Source: Chloroflexota bacterium
GTDB lineage: Bacteria > Chloroflexota > Anaerolineae > Caldilineales > Caldilineaceae
DNA length: 33,325 nt
Assembly: GCA_024277175.1 (NCBI GenBank)
Contig: JAJRVT010000204.1
Coordinates: 1 to 33,325 of the forward strand
Direction: 5' to 3'
A program made the translations under genes and the position numbers. The notes under the pieces were generated by a model, which did not search any database, was not told the origin of the DNA, and saw nothing but the letters and a program-made list of their open reading frames with translations. Position 1 is the first letter of the stretch. Each line of letters opens with the position of its first letter. Positions 24,711-32,346 of the stretch are shown here, one piece after another.

Positions 24711-27233
24711 ATGGAAAAATCGGGAAAATCGCAGCCCATAGAACAGATACCGAAAAGAGGCTTCCTGGCCCGCCGTCCCGGCCTGAACGCGTTGGGCGGC
24801 TATCTGCTGCTGGCGGCCCTCTTCTACGCGCCGCTGATGCTGGGCGTGCGCACCTTCGAAGACGGCGATTTCATCCACCATTTCCTGCCCTTTAGCCTCT
24901 TCCAGCAGGCGGCCATCAGAAGCCTGGAAGCGCCCCTTTGGAACCCGTACACCTACAGCGGACACCCCTTTCTGGCCGACATCCAGGCCGCGGTCTACTA
25001 CCCGGTCAGCAACGCACTGCTCCTGCTCAGCCTGCCCTGGCGGGGGGACGCGGCCCGTCTCTACTGGCTCCAGGTGGAGGCCATCCTGCAGGTGGCCCTG
25101 GCCGGGGTCTTCGTCTGGCTGCTGGTGCGCGAGCTGACGGGCAAGGCCTGGGCCGCGTTCCTGGCCGGCGTGATCTTCGCCTTCTCCGGCTACCTGACCG
25201 GCTACCCGCCCGTCCAGTTGGCCGTGCTGCGCAGCGCGATCTGGCTGCCCCTGATCTTCTGGCTCCTCTGGCGCGGGTTCGCCGCGCCCCGGGAGATGCG
25301 CTGGTGGATGGGTGCGGCCGCGGCCTATGCCGTGGCCTTCCTGGGCGGCCACCCCCAGACGGTCCTGCACCTGAGCTACGCGGTGGCCGCGTGGGTGTTG
25401 GTGCTGTTGGTGGCGGGGTGGCAAAAGAAACCGAGTTTCTCCAAGAAACTCGGTTTCTGGGAAAAACTCGGTTTCTCAATCGTGGGCCTGCTCACTTTCG
25501 CCCTCCTGGCCCTGGGACTCATGGCCGCCCAACTGCTGCCCAGCCTGGAGTTCAGCCGGCTGAGCGTGCGCGCCAATGTGGACTACGCCTTCGTCTCCGG
25601 CGGCTTCCCCCTACGCGACACGTGGCAGATGCTCCTGCCCGGGGTCTTCACCTACTATTCGCCCCTGTACGCGGGCGTGGTCGGGCTGGGAGCGGCGGCC
25701 GCGGCCCTGGCCAGGCTCTTCGTCCGCAACCGCGGGGACGCGCCCGCTGATCCCGCGCGCCCCCTCTCGCCCCGGACGACGATCCTCTTCTTCGCCATCC
25801 TGGGTCTGATCGCGCTCCTGCTCTCCTATGGCGGCAACGGCTTCCTCTACCCTCTCTTCTACCGCATCGCGCCCGGCTGGAAGCTCTTCCGCGGCCAGGA
25901 GCGGGCCGCGTACCTGGTCGCCTTCGGGCTGAGCGTCCTGGCCGGGCTGGGCGCGGCCGCGCTGCCGGGGCTACGTCACCGCCTGCGCCGTCGGACCGCG
26001 CTCCTCTACGGCGGCCTGGTCACCATCGCCGTCTACGCCTTCGGCCTCTACTACCAGCTTTCCGGCCAGACGGTCATGGGCCAGTGGCGCTATCTGCTGG
26101 TGGCTGCGCTCACCCTGATCCTGGCCATGGGGGTCGCGCTCATCCTCTGGATCCCCGGCTGGAGCCGCAGACGGGAGTGGCTCTTCATGGGCCTGGCCGC
26201 GGCCAACCTCTTCGCCGCCGGTTTCGGGACCAACTTCGCCGCGCGCACGCCGGCCCAGGCCGTCCGCCTAGCCCCGGAGATGGAGGCCCTGGGCGCGGTG
26301 GTGCAGGCGCAAAGCGACGCCAACCTGGGCCTGCCGGGACGGGTCTACAACGAGTTCCGGATTTACGAGGACTATGGCATGCGCCAGCAGATCGAGGACG
26401 TCTGGGGATCCAGCCCCCTGCGCCTGGCCGCGTACGCCGCGCTCTTCGACCAGTTTCCCCTGGACCGCATGTGGCGGCTCACGGGCGTGGAGCATGTCCT
26501 CACCTGGCGCAAAGAACTCTTCGAACCCAGCCAACTCCTGGGCGAGTTTCCCCAGCAGGCGGATACGACCTACCTCCACCGGCTAGAGGGTTTCAACCCC
26601 CGGGCCTGGCTGGTGCGGGAAGTGCAGGTCGCGGACGACGCAGCGGCCCGGGATCTGCTGGCCGACCATGGGTTCGATCTGGACGAGGTCGGGTTGCTGC
26701 CGGTTGATTCGACGAACGATGAGGGACCAACGACGAATGACGGACGACCAACGACCGGCGGGATGCGGGTTGTGTTGGAGCGGCTTGCAGCCAACCGGTT
26801 GAAGGTGAGCGTGGAGGAGAGCGCCGGCGGGCTGCTTATCATCAGTGAGAACTGGATGCCCGGCTGGCGGGTGGAAGCGACGGTTTGCGACGGCGATCCC
26901 GGCTGCGCGGGCGCGGCGGCTCCCCTGGACGGCTTGCCCCTGCTCCAGCCCCTACGCGCCGACCTGACCCTGATCGGCGTTCCCATCCCCGCGGGCCAGG
27001 TGAGCTTCGAGCTGGTCTATGATCCGGCCAGCGTGCGCGTGGGATTTTGGATCAGCCTGGTCGCGCTGCTGATCATGGGCGTGTACACAGGGTGGTATAT
27101 CCTCTTCAACAGACGAAGAAATCACGTCCCCGGCACTGGCCACCAATTTCGACGTTTACCAGGACGCGCCGGGCCAGTGCCGGGGACGTTGAATCACGTT
27201 CGCTTCGCGTTCAGTCGGCGGGGGAGGGCGTGA
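24711..27233 (+). CDS. YfhO-family membrane protein
   Basis: 840 residues, about twelve membrane segments. The first loop has EDGDFIHHFLPFSLFQQ and PLWNPYTYSGHPFLADIQAA, the hallmark of YfhO-like proteins, which modify envelope polymers with lipid-linked sugars (B. subtilis YfhO glycosylates lipoteichoic acid). The C-terminal domain has ISENWMPGWRV and IPAGQVSFELVYDP, also characteristic. The ATG at 24711 is preferred over 24657, because the extra 18 residues overlap the promoter of the divergent gene. Three repeat-derived stretches are read in frame: 25426-25476, 26711-26752, and the tail at 27124-27189 after the last helix. Its TGA overlaps the ATG of the next gene (TGATG), so the two are translationally coupled. 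Confidence 0.87.
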   Translation: MEKSGKSQPIEQIPKRGFLARRPGLNALGGYLLLAALFYAPLMLGVRTFEDGDFIHHFLPFSLFQQAAIRSLEAPLWNPYTYSGHPFLADIQAAVYYPVSNALLLLSLPWRGDAARLYWLQVEAILQVALAGVFVWLLVRELTGKAWAAFLAGVIFAFSGYLTGYPPVQLAVLRSAIWLPLIFWLLWRGFAAPREMRWWMGAAAAYAVAFLGGHPQTVLHLSYAVAAWVLVLLVAGWQKKPSFSKKLGFWEKLGFSIVGLLTFALLALGLMAAQLLPSLEFSRLSVRANVDYAFVSGGFPLRDTWQMLLPGVFTYYSPLYAGVVGLGAAAAALARLFVRNRGDAPADPARPLSPRTTILFFAILGLIALLLSYGGNGFLYPLFYRIAPGWKLFRGQERAAYLVAFGLSVLAGLGAAALPGLRHRLRRRTALLYGGLVTIAVYAFGLYYQLSGQTVMGQWRYLLVAALTLILAMGVALILWIPGWSRRREWLFMGLAAANLFAAGFGTNFAARTPAQAVRLAPEMEALGAVVQAQSDANLGLPGRVYNEFRIYEDYGMRQQIEDVWGSSPLRLAAYAALFDQFPLDRMWRLTGVEHVLTWRKELFEPSQLLGEFPQQADTTYLHRLEGFNPRAWLVREVQVADDAAARDLLADHGFDLDEVGLLPVDSTNDEGPTTNDGRPTTGGMRVVLERLAANRLKVSVEESAGGLLIISENWMPGWRVEATVCDGDPGCAGAAAPLDGLPLLQPLRADLTLIGVPIPAGQVSFELVYDPASVRVGFWISLVALLIMGVYTGWYILFNRRRNHVPGTGHQFRRLPGRAGPVPGTLNHVRFAFSRRGRA
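25426..25476 (+). repeat. Three in-frame units of AGAAACCGAGTTTCT
   Basis: Fifteen-bp near-palindromic units at 25426, 25444 and 25462, exactly 18 nt apart, the first in the opposite orientation. They are translated as KKPSFSKKLGFWEKLGF between two membrane segments of the YfhO-like protein. Spacing of 18 nt keeps the reading frame. Similar GAAACCGAGTTTC repeats are known in cyanobacteria and Chloroflexota intergenic DNA. Confidence 0.85.
26711..26752 (+). repeat. In-frame heptamer array (GACCAAC type) in the YfhO-like gene
   Basis: Six 7-nt units: GACGAAC, GATGAGG, GACCAAC, GACGAAT, GACGGAC, GACCAAC (42 nt, 14 codons). They are translated as the hydrophilic stretch TNDEGPTTNDGRPTT (about residues 667-681), in the soluble C-terminal domain. 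Confidence 0.8.
27124..27189. repeat. GTCCCCGGC inverted repeat, family B copy 2, forming the YfhO-like C-terminus
   Basis: ACGTCCCCGGCACTGGCC (27124-27141) and its exact complement (27172-27189): 18-bp perfect arms with a 30-nt loop. It lies inside the reading frame and encodes much of the basic tail (HVPGTGHQFRRLPGR...) after the last membrane segment. Copy 1 is the intergenic element at 14947-15007. Confidence 0.85.
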
Positions 27234-29254
27234 TGACAGCCAACCGCTGGCAGACATATACCATGCGCCCCATTCAACCCCTTATCACGCTTCTCTACGT
27301 CATCTTTGCGTCTCCGCGTCCCCACGTCAAACCCTCCCCCTCTCTGCGTTCCTCTGCGCCTCTGCGCCTCTGCGTCAAATACACCCTCCTGCGCCTCGCC
27401 CAGCCGGCCATCCTGTTGCTGGGCTTCGGCCTGCGCGTCTACCGGCTGGACTATCAGGAGCTGCGAGGCGATGAGGTCTTCGGCTATCTCTTCAGCCTGC
27501 GCCCGGTGGGCGACATGGTGCGCGCCACCATCGAACTGCGCGAGCCCCATCCCGTGGCCTCCTACTTCGTCGAGAAAGCCTGGCTGGCCGGGACCGGGCA
27601 GAGCGAGTTTGCGCTGCGCTTCGTCAGCGTCTGGTTCAGCGTCCTGGCCATCGCCCTGATCTACCGGCTGGGCCGTCGCCTGGGCCTGACGCCGGTCGCG
27701 TCCACCGTGGCCATGCTGCTCATGGCCCTCAGCCCCTACGCCATCTGGCACGCCCAGGACGCGCGCATGTACAGCATGAGCCTGGCCCTGACCCTGGCCA
27801 GCACCCTGCTGATGCTGGAATGGCTCTACGCCCGGGGATCCCGCGCGCGGCGCTGGGGCTGGGCGCTGGCCTATATCGCGATCAGCCTGCTGGCCCTGCA
27901 CACCCACTATTTCGCGGTCTTCGTGCTGGTGGCCCAGTTCCTCTTTGTGGTGGGACGGGGTGCGCTGGTGAAAGAGGAGCGGCGCACCCTGCTGCCGTGG
28001 CTCCTCATCCAGGGCGCGGTGGGGCTGCTCTATCTCCCCTGGCTGCTGCGGGCCGCGGAGACCCTGACCACCTATGTGGGCAACGGCGACTCGCCCGGGC
28101 TCGCGGAGATGGCCCGGCGCGCGCTGAGCGTCCTCGCGGCCGGCGAGAGCGTCCCGCCGGAGCAGCGTCTGTTGCTGGCCGGGCTGGCCGGGGTCCTGCT
28201 GTTGATCGGCGCGGTGCGGCTCTTCCGTGCCGGCCCCCGGGGCGTGGAGGCGGCCACGCTGTTGCTGCTCTACCTCCTGGTCCCCCTGGGCGCGACCTGG
28301 TTCAGCGCCCGCCAGCGGCCCATCTTCGACGAACGCTATCTGGCCGCCGCGCTGCCCCCCTTCCTGCTGTTGATCGGGGCCGTCTTCCAGCGCCCCCGGC
28401 CGGCGGAGGACGCGGCCGGCGAGCACAAGCCTTACCCCTTCTTGCGCCTGACGAGCGCGCTGCTCTTCTCCCTCCTGCTGCTGGCCGGGCTGGCCTCGCT
28501 GCAGCGCTACTACACAGACCCCGCGTACAGCAAGACCCGGGGCTGGCGGGAACTGGCCGCGCGCATGGAGGCGTGGAGCGTCGGGTTTGCGCCGGATCGG
28601 GCCGTGCTGGCCCATAACTTCCCCGACCCCACCCTCTGGTACTATTACGCCGGCCCCCTGGATCACACGGTGCTGCCGCCCGCGCCCCATGACCAGGCCG
28701 GCGCGCAGGCCGAGGTGGCGCGGCTCGCGGAGGCCGGCGTGGAGCGGATCGTCATCCCCCTCCAGCCCGCGCCCAACTGGGACGACGCTGGCCTGGCCCC
28801 GGCCGCGCTGGCCGCGCGCTACGCCTTAATCGCGGAGCAGCCGCTCAACGCGTGGACGCTCCAGGCCTACGCGCGGCCGCCGGCCCTGGCCCCGCGCGAC
28901 GACCGTTTCGTCAACGGCGTGGCCCTGGCCGGCGCGGCCGTCTCGCCGGAGGCGTTGACGCCCGGCGGGCTGCTGGCCGTCTTCCTGGACTGGCGGCTGG
29001 AGGGGGCGGCGCTGACCGGTGAGGAGAAGGTCTTCGTCCAGCTCATCGGCCCGGACGGCAGGCTGGTGGCTCAGGACGACCAGCCACTGACCGCGCCCCT
29101 CGCGGCCTATGGTCTCCTGCTCCCGGATCGACTGGCGACCGGCGGGTATCAGCTGATCGTCGGCCTCTATGATCCGGGCCAGGCCGGCGCGCCCCGCATT
29201 CCCACGGAGGATAGCGCGGATCATGTGGTGGTGGAGACGTTTGAGGTCAGATAA
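27233..29254 (+). CDS. GT-C (GT39-like) membrane glycosyltransferase, third of the cluster
   Basis: 673 residues. The ATG at 27233 overlaps the preceding stop (TGATG) and has GGAGGG 4 nt upstream. The first loop carries ELRGDEVFGYLFSLRPVG, the GT39-type acidic motif, and HPVASYFVEKAWLAG. About ten hydrophobic segments follow, then a soluble tail with GGYQLIVGLYDPG, homologous to the tails of the other two enzymes. Residues about 20-50 (SPRPHVKPSPSLRSSAPLRL) are the translation of a GCGTCTCTGCG-type repeat, so the functional protein may begin later; the ATG at 27263 is inside the same region. The enzyme probably adds a sugar from a polyprenyl carrier outside the membrane. Confidence 0.85.
   Translation: MTANRWQTYTMRPIQPLITLLYVIFASPRPHVKPSPSLRSSAPLRLCVKYTLLRLAQPAILLLGFGLRVYRLDYQELRGDEVFGYLFSLRPVGDMVRATIELREPHPVASYFVEKAWLAGTGQSEFALRFVSVWFSVLAIALIYRLGRRLGLTPVASTVAMLLMALSPYAIWHAQDARMYSMSLALTLASTLLMLEWLYARGSRARRWGWALAYIAISLLALHTHYFAVFVLVAQFLFVVGRGALVKEERRTLLPWLLIQGAVGLLYLPWLLRAAETLTTYVGNGDSPGLAEMARRALSVLAAGESVPPEQRLLLAGLAGVLLLIGAVRLFRAGPRGVEAATLLLLYLLVPLGATWFSARQRPIFDERYLAAALPPFLLLIGAVFQRPRPAEDAAGEHKPYPFLRLTSALLFSLLLLAGLASLQRYYTDPAYSKTRGWRELAARMEAWSVGFAPDRAVLAHNFPDPTLWYYYAGPLDHTVLPPAPHDQAGAQAEVARLAEAGVERIVIPLQPAPNWDDAGLAPAALAARYALIAEQPLNAWTLQAYARPPALAPRDDRFVNGVALAGAAVSPEALTPGGLLAVFLDWRLEGAALTGEEKVFVQLIGPDGRLVAQDDQPLTAPLAAYGLLLPDRLATGGYQLIVGLYDPGQAGAPRIPTEDSADHVVVETFEVR
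27291..27378 (+). repeat. Translated GCGTCTCTGCG-type repeat in the N-terminus of the glycosyltransferase
   Basis: The tract contains TTTGCGTCTCCGCGTC and three CCTCTGCG-like 8-nt units (from about 27348). It has the same unit type as 10911-10976. It is read as the peptide SLRSSAPLRLCVK, a stretch that commonly appears where such repeats are translated. Confidence 0.8.
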
Positions 29255-29297
29255 ACCCCCCGCTCGTTGGACAGCGTCTCCAGCATGGGATGGCTTG

Positions 29298-29306
29298 TGC
29301 TATAAT
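29298..29306 (+). promoter_or_regulatory. Extended -10 promoter before the O-antigen ligase gene
   Basis: TGCTATAAT with a perfect TATAAT at 29301-29306 and TG at the extended position. No -35 at normal spacing (TTGGAC lies 28 nt upstream). Predicted start near 29313, giving a leader of about 138 nt with a short ORF. Confidence 0.6.
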
Positions 29307-29348
29307 ACGCTCACAGACATTGGATGCTATCAACGAGGAACGTTCATT

Positions 29349-29423
29349 ATGCCGACGACCATTGGCATCGATAAAACAAAACTAATGACAGTTGTCCGAA
29401 AAGATCGTCATTCCTCCACCTGA
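29349..29423 (+). CDS. Possible 24-residue leader peptide upstream of the O-antigen ligase
   Basis: ATG at 29349 preceded by GAGGAA about 9 nt upstream, then 24 codons (MPTTIGIDKTKLMTVVRK...) and TGA. It ends 27 nt before the next start codon, which itself lacks a ribosome site. It could be a regulatory leader or serve to load ribosomes for the ligase. It is not hydrophobic and resembles nothing known; a chance ORF remains possible. Confidence 0.35.
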   Translation: MPTTIGIDKTKLMTVVRKDRHSST

Positions 29424-29450
29424 CGTCCCCGCTCACGATCCCAAACGCTT

Positions 29451-30908
29451 ATGCTGCAATCGACCTATCACTCATTTCAAAAATACGTCTTCTCCGACAG
29501 TCCCCTGATCCGCTATACGGCCCTGGGCGCGATCCTGGCCCTGGGCGCGATCGGGATCGCGCTCTTCATCGGCGTTTTCGGCCCGCTGATCGCGCTGGCC
29601 CTGGCCGTGGCCATTATCGGCGGCGTGCTGGTGCTGGACGACACGCGCTGGGGCTTCGTGGCCCTGGCCGGCGTGATCTTCATCCTGCCCTTCGCCAGCC
29701 TGCCCTTCAGCATCGGCTTCAAACCCACCTTCCTGGACGCGGCCCTGGTGGCGCTCTTCTTCGTCTGGCTGCTCAAGCTGGTTACCGGCCAGCAGCGGGA
29801 GTTCATCGCCTCGCCCCTGGGCCTGTTCGTGGGCCTCTTCCTGCTCATGGCCGTTTTCGCCTTCGCCCGCGGGCTGGCCTATAGCCCGGCCAACAGTTTT
29901 CTCATCCGCCGCTTCGCCGAGATCCTGATCGGCATCGCCATCTTTTTCGTGGCCGTCAACACCGTGCGCACCCAGGTCGACGCGGCCTGGGTCACCCGCT
30001 GGCTGCTGCTGGCCGGCTGGGTGGGTGCGGCCATCGCCGTGGTCTTCTACATCTTCCCGGAGCAGGCCGTCTGGGTGCTGGACCGGCTGGCCCGCTTCGA
30101 CTATCCCGGCGGCTACGGCGCGCTGCGCTACGTGGAGGACGACCCCAACGGCACCCTGCGCGCCATCGGCACGGCCGTGGACCCCAACGTGCTGGGCGGG
30201 ATGATGATCATGGTGGCCGGGCTGGTCGCGCCCCAGATCTTCGCCCGGGAGCGCCTCTTCCCCCGCTGGCTGGCCTTCCTGATCCTGGCCACCGCGGGGC
30301 TGGCCCTCTATCTCACCTACAGCCGCTCGGCCCTGCTGGGGCTGGCCGCGTCCCTGGGGCTGCTGGCCATCCTCAAGTACCGCAAGCTCATCCCCCTGGG
30401 CATTGGGGCCGCGCTCCTGCTTCTGCTCCTACCCCAGACCCAGGACTACGTGGCCCGGCTCATGGAAGGGCTGGCCGGCCAGGACCTGGCCACCCAGATG
30501 CGTTTCGGCGAGTACAAGGACGCGCTGATCTTGATCCGGCGCTATCCGCTCTTCGGCGTGGGCTTCACCGGCGTGCCCGACCTGGACATCTACCTGGGCG
30601 TGAGCATGCTTTACCTGATCATGGCCGAGAACATGGGCATTGTGGGGCTGCTCTTCTTCGTGGCCACCATGATCGGCTTCTTCGTCATGGTCTTCTCCTC
30701 CTGGCGCAAAGGCTACGACGCTAAGCTGGAGCCGTTGCTGCTGGGCTACGCCGGCGCGGTGCTGGGCGCGCTGGTCTCCGGCATCTTCGACCACTACTGG
30801 TTCAACATGACCTACCCCCACATGACCGTGCTCTTCTGGCTCTACGTGGGCATGGCGGTGGCGGTGATGTTGATCCAGGAGAGAAGTGGTGATAAAGTGA
30901 CAGGGTGA
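29451..30908 (+). CDS. O-antigen ligase/polymerase (Wzy/WaaL-type) family membrane protein
   Basis: 485 residues with about twelve hydrophobic segments. The central periplasmic loop and following helices show the O-antigen ligase pattern ([15 protein letters not shown], then [14 protein letters not shown]), and the Wzy_C motif region ([26 protein letters not shown]) is typical. It is expected to join or polymerise lipid-linked glycan at the outer face. The ATG at 29451 has no obvious Shine-Dalgarno; an upstream mini-ORF may couple translation. It closes the glycan block with the same codon bias. The stop overlaps the region upstream of the antitoxin-like gene. Confidence 0.88.
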   Translation: MLQSTYHSFQKYVFSDSPLIRYTALGAILALGAIGIALFIGVFGPLIALALAVAIIGGVLVLDDTRWGFVALAGVIFILPFASLPFSIGFKPTFLDAALVALFFVWLLKLVTGQQREFIASPLGLFVGLFLLMAVFAFARGLAYSPANSFLIRRFAEILIGIAIFFVAVNTVRTQVDAAWVTRWLLLAGWVGAAIAVVFYIFPEQAVWVLDRLARFDYPGGYGALRYVEDDPNGTLRAIGTAVDPNVLGGMMIMVAGLVAPQIFARERLFPRWLAFLILATAGLALYLTYSRSALLGLAASLGLLAILKYRKLIPLGIGAALLLLLLPQTQDYVARLMEGLAGQDLATQMRFGEYKDALILIRRYPLFGVGFTGVPDLDIYLGVSMLYLIMAENMGIVGLLFFVATMIGFFVMVFSSWRKGYDAKLEPLLLGYAGAVLGALVSGIFDHYWFNMTYPHMTVLFWLYVGMAVAVMLIQERSGDKVTG

Positions 30909-30922
30909 CAGGAGGGAGAAGC

Positions 30923-31126
30923 ATGGAGATGGATAATGATGCGTTTGAGCAGCTTGTAGACGCGCAGGGATATAAAAAACGAAAATTGATGCCGCTCGAG
31001 ACGTTTCGCGAGCGCTTCCGCGCGGCGATGGCGGAAGAGGGCTACGAATCGCGAGAAGATATGCTCGCGTTGGTGCGCGAGATCAAGCGCGAACTAGTGA
31101 ATGAAGAGACGGGAACCATGGACTGA
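30923..31126 (+). CDS. Small antitoxin-like protein (PIN-system type)
   Basis: 67 residues: MEMDNDAFEQLVDAQGY, then KKRKLMPLETFRERFRAAM and a charged helix (SREDMLALVREIKREL). It starts at 30923 with GGAGG 7 nt upstream; a GTG at 30905 overlapping the ligase stop is less likely. Length, charge and position before a PIN-toxin remnant fit a type II antitoxin, but no DNA-binding fold was recognised with certainty. Base composition is less GC-rich than the glycan genes, suggesting acquisition. It is apparently intact although its toxin is not. Confidence 0.65.
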   Translation: MEMDNDAFEQLVDAQGYKKRKLMPLETFRERFRAAMAEEGYESREDMLALVREIKRELVNEETGTMD

Positions 31127-31129
31127 ATC

Positions 31130-31303
31130 ATGAATGACATTCCCCTCAGGGAGGACGTTGGCGTCTATCTGACGGCCAGAAATGGCAAAGCAGACTGTTT
31201 CATTTCCAGTAATCGCAAACTGGTGCATGCCCTTGTCGAGCAGACGCGTGAGTTCGAATGCCTTACTCCTGAAGATTTCATTCACCGCTATATAGCATCT
31301 TAA
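31130..31303 (+). pseudogene. C-terminal remnant of a PIN-domain toxin
   Basis: A 57-residue frame starting 3 nt after the antitoxin stop. REDVGVYLTARNGKADCFIS then SNRKLV and ECLTPEDFIHRYI match the C-terminal half of PIN ribonucleases (typically 130-150 residues). The first strand with its catalytic Asp and the central helices are missing, so an N-terminal deletion is the simplest reading. The conserved Asp of the last catalytic site reads Asn (SSNR), seen in some active PIN proteins too. It is unlikely to be an active nuclease. The ORF lacks a ribosome site of its own. Confidence 0.75.
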
Positions 31304-31336
31304 AAGGGATGTGCACAAAAGAAGAATTGACCTGCT

Positions 31337-32305
31337 ATGACAAAACAAACGACATCTAAAAACCAATTCGGCGCAGTCGTCATCGACGCGCCCATCCAGC
31401 CGGACAACTCGGGACCAGGCCAGTTGACGCGCGGCCGGCGGCCCGACTGGCTGCGGGTCAAAGCGCCGGCCAACGACAAGGTCAACGAGCTGCGGGGCCT
31501 CTTCCGGGGCAAGCACCTGAACACGGTCTGCGAGGAGGCCATGTGTCCCAACCTGGGCGAGTGTTGGGGGCGGGGCACGGCCACCTTCCTGCTCATGGGC
31601 GACACCTGCACCCGCAGCTGCGGCTTCTGCAAGATCAAGACCGGTCGTCCCGCACCCCTGGACCCTGACGAGCCCCGGCGGGTGGGCGAAAGCGTGCGCG
31701 CCATGGGCCTGAGCCACGCGGTGCTCACCAGCGTCAACCGGGACGAGCTGCCCGACGGCGGGGCCTGGGTCTTCGCCGAGAGCCTGCACTGGATCCACCA
31801 GCTTGTGCCCGGCTGCACGGTGGAGGTTCTGATCCCCGATTTCAAGGGCGATGAGGCCGCGCTGCGTACGGTCATGGACGCGCAGCCGGAGATCCTCAAC
31901 CACAACACGGAGACTGTGCCCCGCCTCTACCGCACCGTGCGCCCCCAGGCCAAATACGAGCGCAGCCTGCTGGTGCTGAAGCGGGCCAAGGAGATGGATC
32001 CCGAGGCGCTGACCAAGACCGGCATCATGGTGGGCCTGGGCGAGCGCTGGGACGAGATCCTCCAGGTCATGGACGACCTGCGCGCGCACGACGTGGACAT
32101 CATGACCATCGGCCAGTATCTACAGCCCAGCCGCTTCCACCTGCCCATCGAGCGCTACTACACGCCCGACGAGTTCGAACGGCTCAAGGAAGAGGGGCTG
32201 AACCGGGGCTTCCGCTGGATGGAGAGCGGCCCCCTGGTGCGCAGCAGCTATCACGCCGACGGGCAGGCGCATCTGAGTCCGCGGGTGCGGAAAATTGAAA
32301 ATTGA
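31337..32305 (+). CDS. lipA: Lipoyl synthase
   Basis: 322 residues, normal length. The radical-SAM enzyme inserts two sulfurs into octanoyl groups of lipoate-dependent enzymes. The auxiliary cluster motif [12 protein letters not shown] (residues about 65-76), the radical-SAM motif CTRSCGFC (about 92-99) and the C-terminal RSSYHA, whose Ser binds the auxiliary cluster, are all present. The ATG at 31337 has only a weak ribosome site. No lipB or lipoate-dependent enzyme gene is in the window. The last residues KIEN and the TGA stop are provided by a heptamer array. Confidence 0.97.
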   Translation: MTKQTTSKNQFGAVVIDAPIQPDNSGPGQLTRGRRPDWLRVKAPANDKVNELRGLFRGKHLNTVCEEAMCPNLGECWGRGTATFLLMGDTCTRSCGFCKIKTGRPAPLDPDEPRRVGESVRAMGLSHAVLTSVNRDELPDGGAWVFAESLHWIHQLVPGCTVEVLIPDFKGDEAALRTVMDAQPEILNHNTETVPRLYRTVRPQAKYERSLLVLKRAKEMDPEALTKTGIMVGLGERWDEILQVMDDLRAHDVDIMTIGQYLQPSRFHLPIERYYTPDEFERLKEEGLNRGFRWMESGPLVRSSYHADGQAHLSPRVRKIEN

Positions 32306-32346
32306 GGATTGAAAATTGAAAATTGGCGGTTGGGAGATTAGAGATT
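32290..32346. repeat. Heptamer array between convergent lipA and phosphatase-family genes
   Basis: Seven 7-nt units (GAAAATT, GAAAATT, GAGGATT, GAAAATT, GAAAATT, GGCGGTT, AGAGATT) and one of 8 (GGGAGATT). The lipA stop (32303-32305) spans the second and third units, and the convergent gene's stop (complement of TTA at 32345-32347) touches the last unit. Confidence 0.85.

Noticed and set aside
27194-28690. A 498-codon minus-strand frame
   Set aside because: Antisense to the third glycosyltransferase; rich in Gln, Gly and Arg, with no motif or ribosome site.
31094-32089. A 331-codon minus-strand frame
   Set aside because: Antisense to lipA, which has complete catalytic motifs.
23664-32346. 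Tandem repeats considered as CRISPR arrays
   Set aside because: Units are 7 nt with no spacers of constant size, and no cas genes are present.
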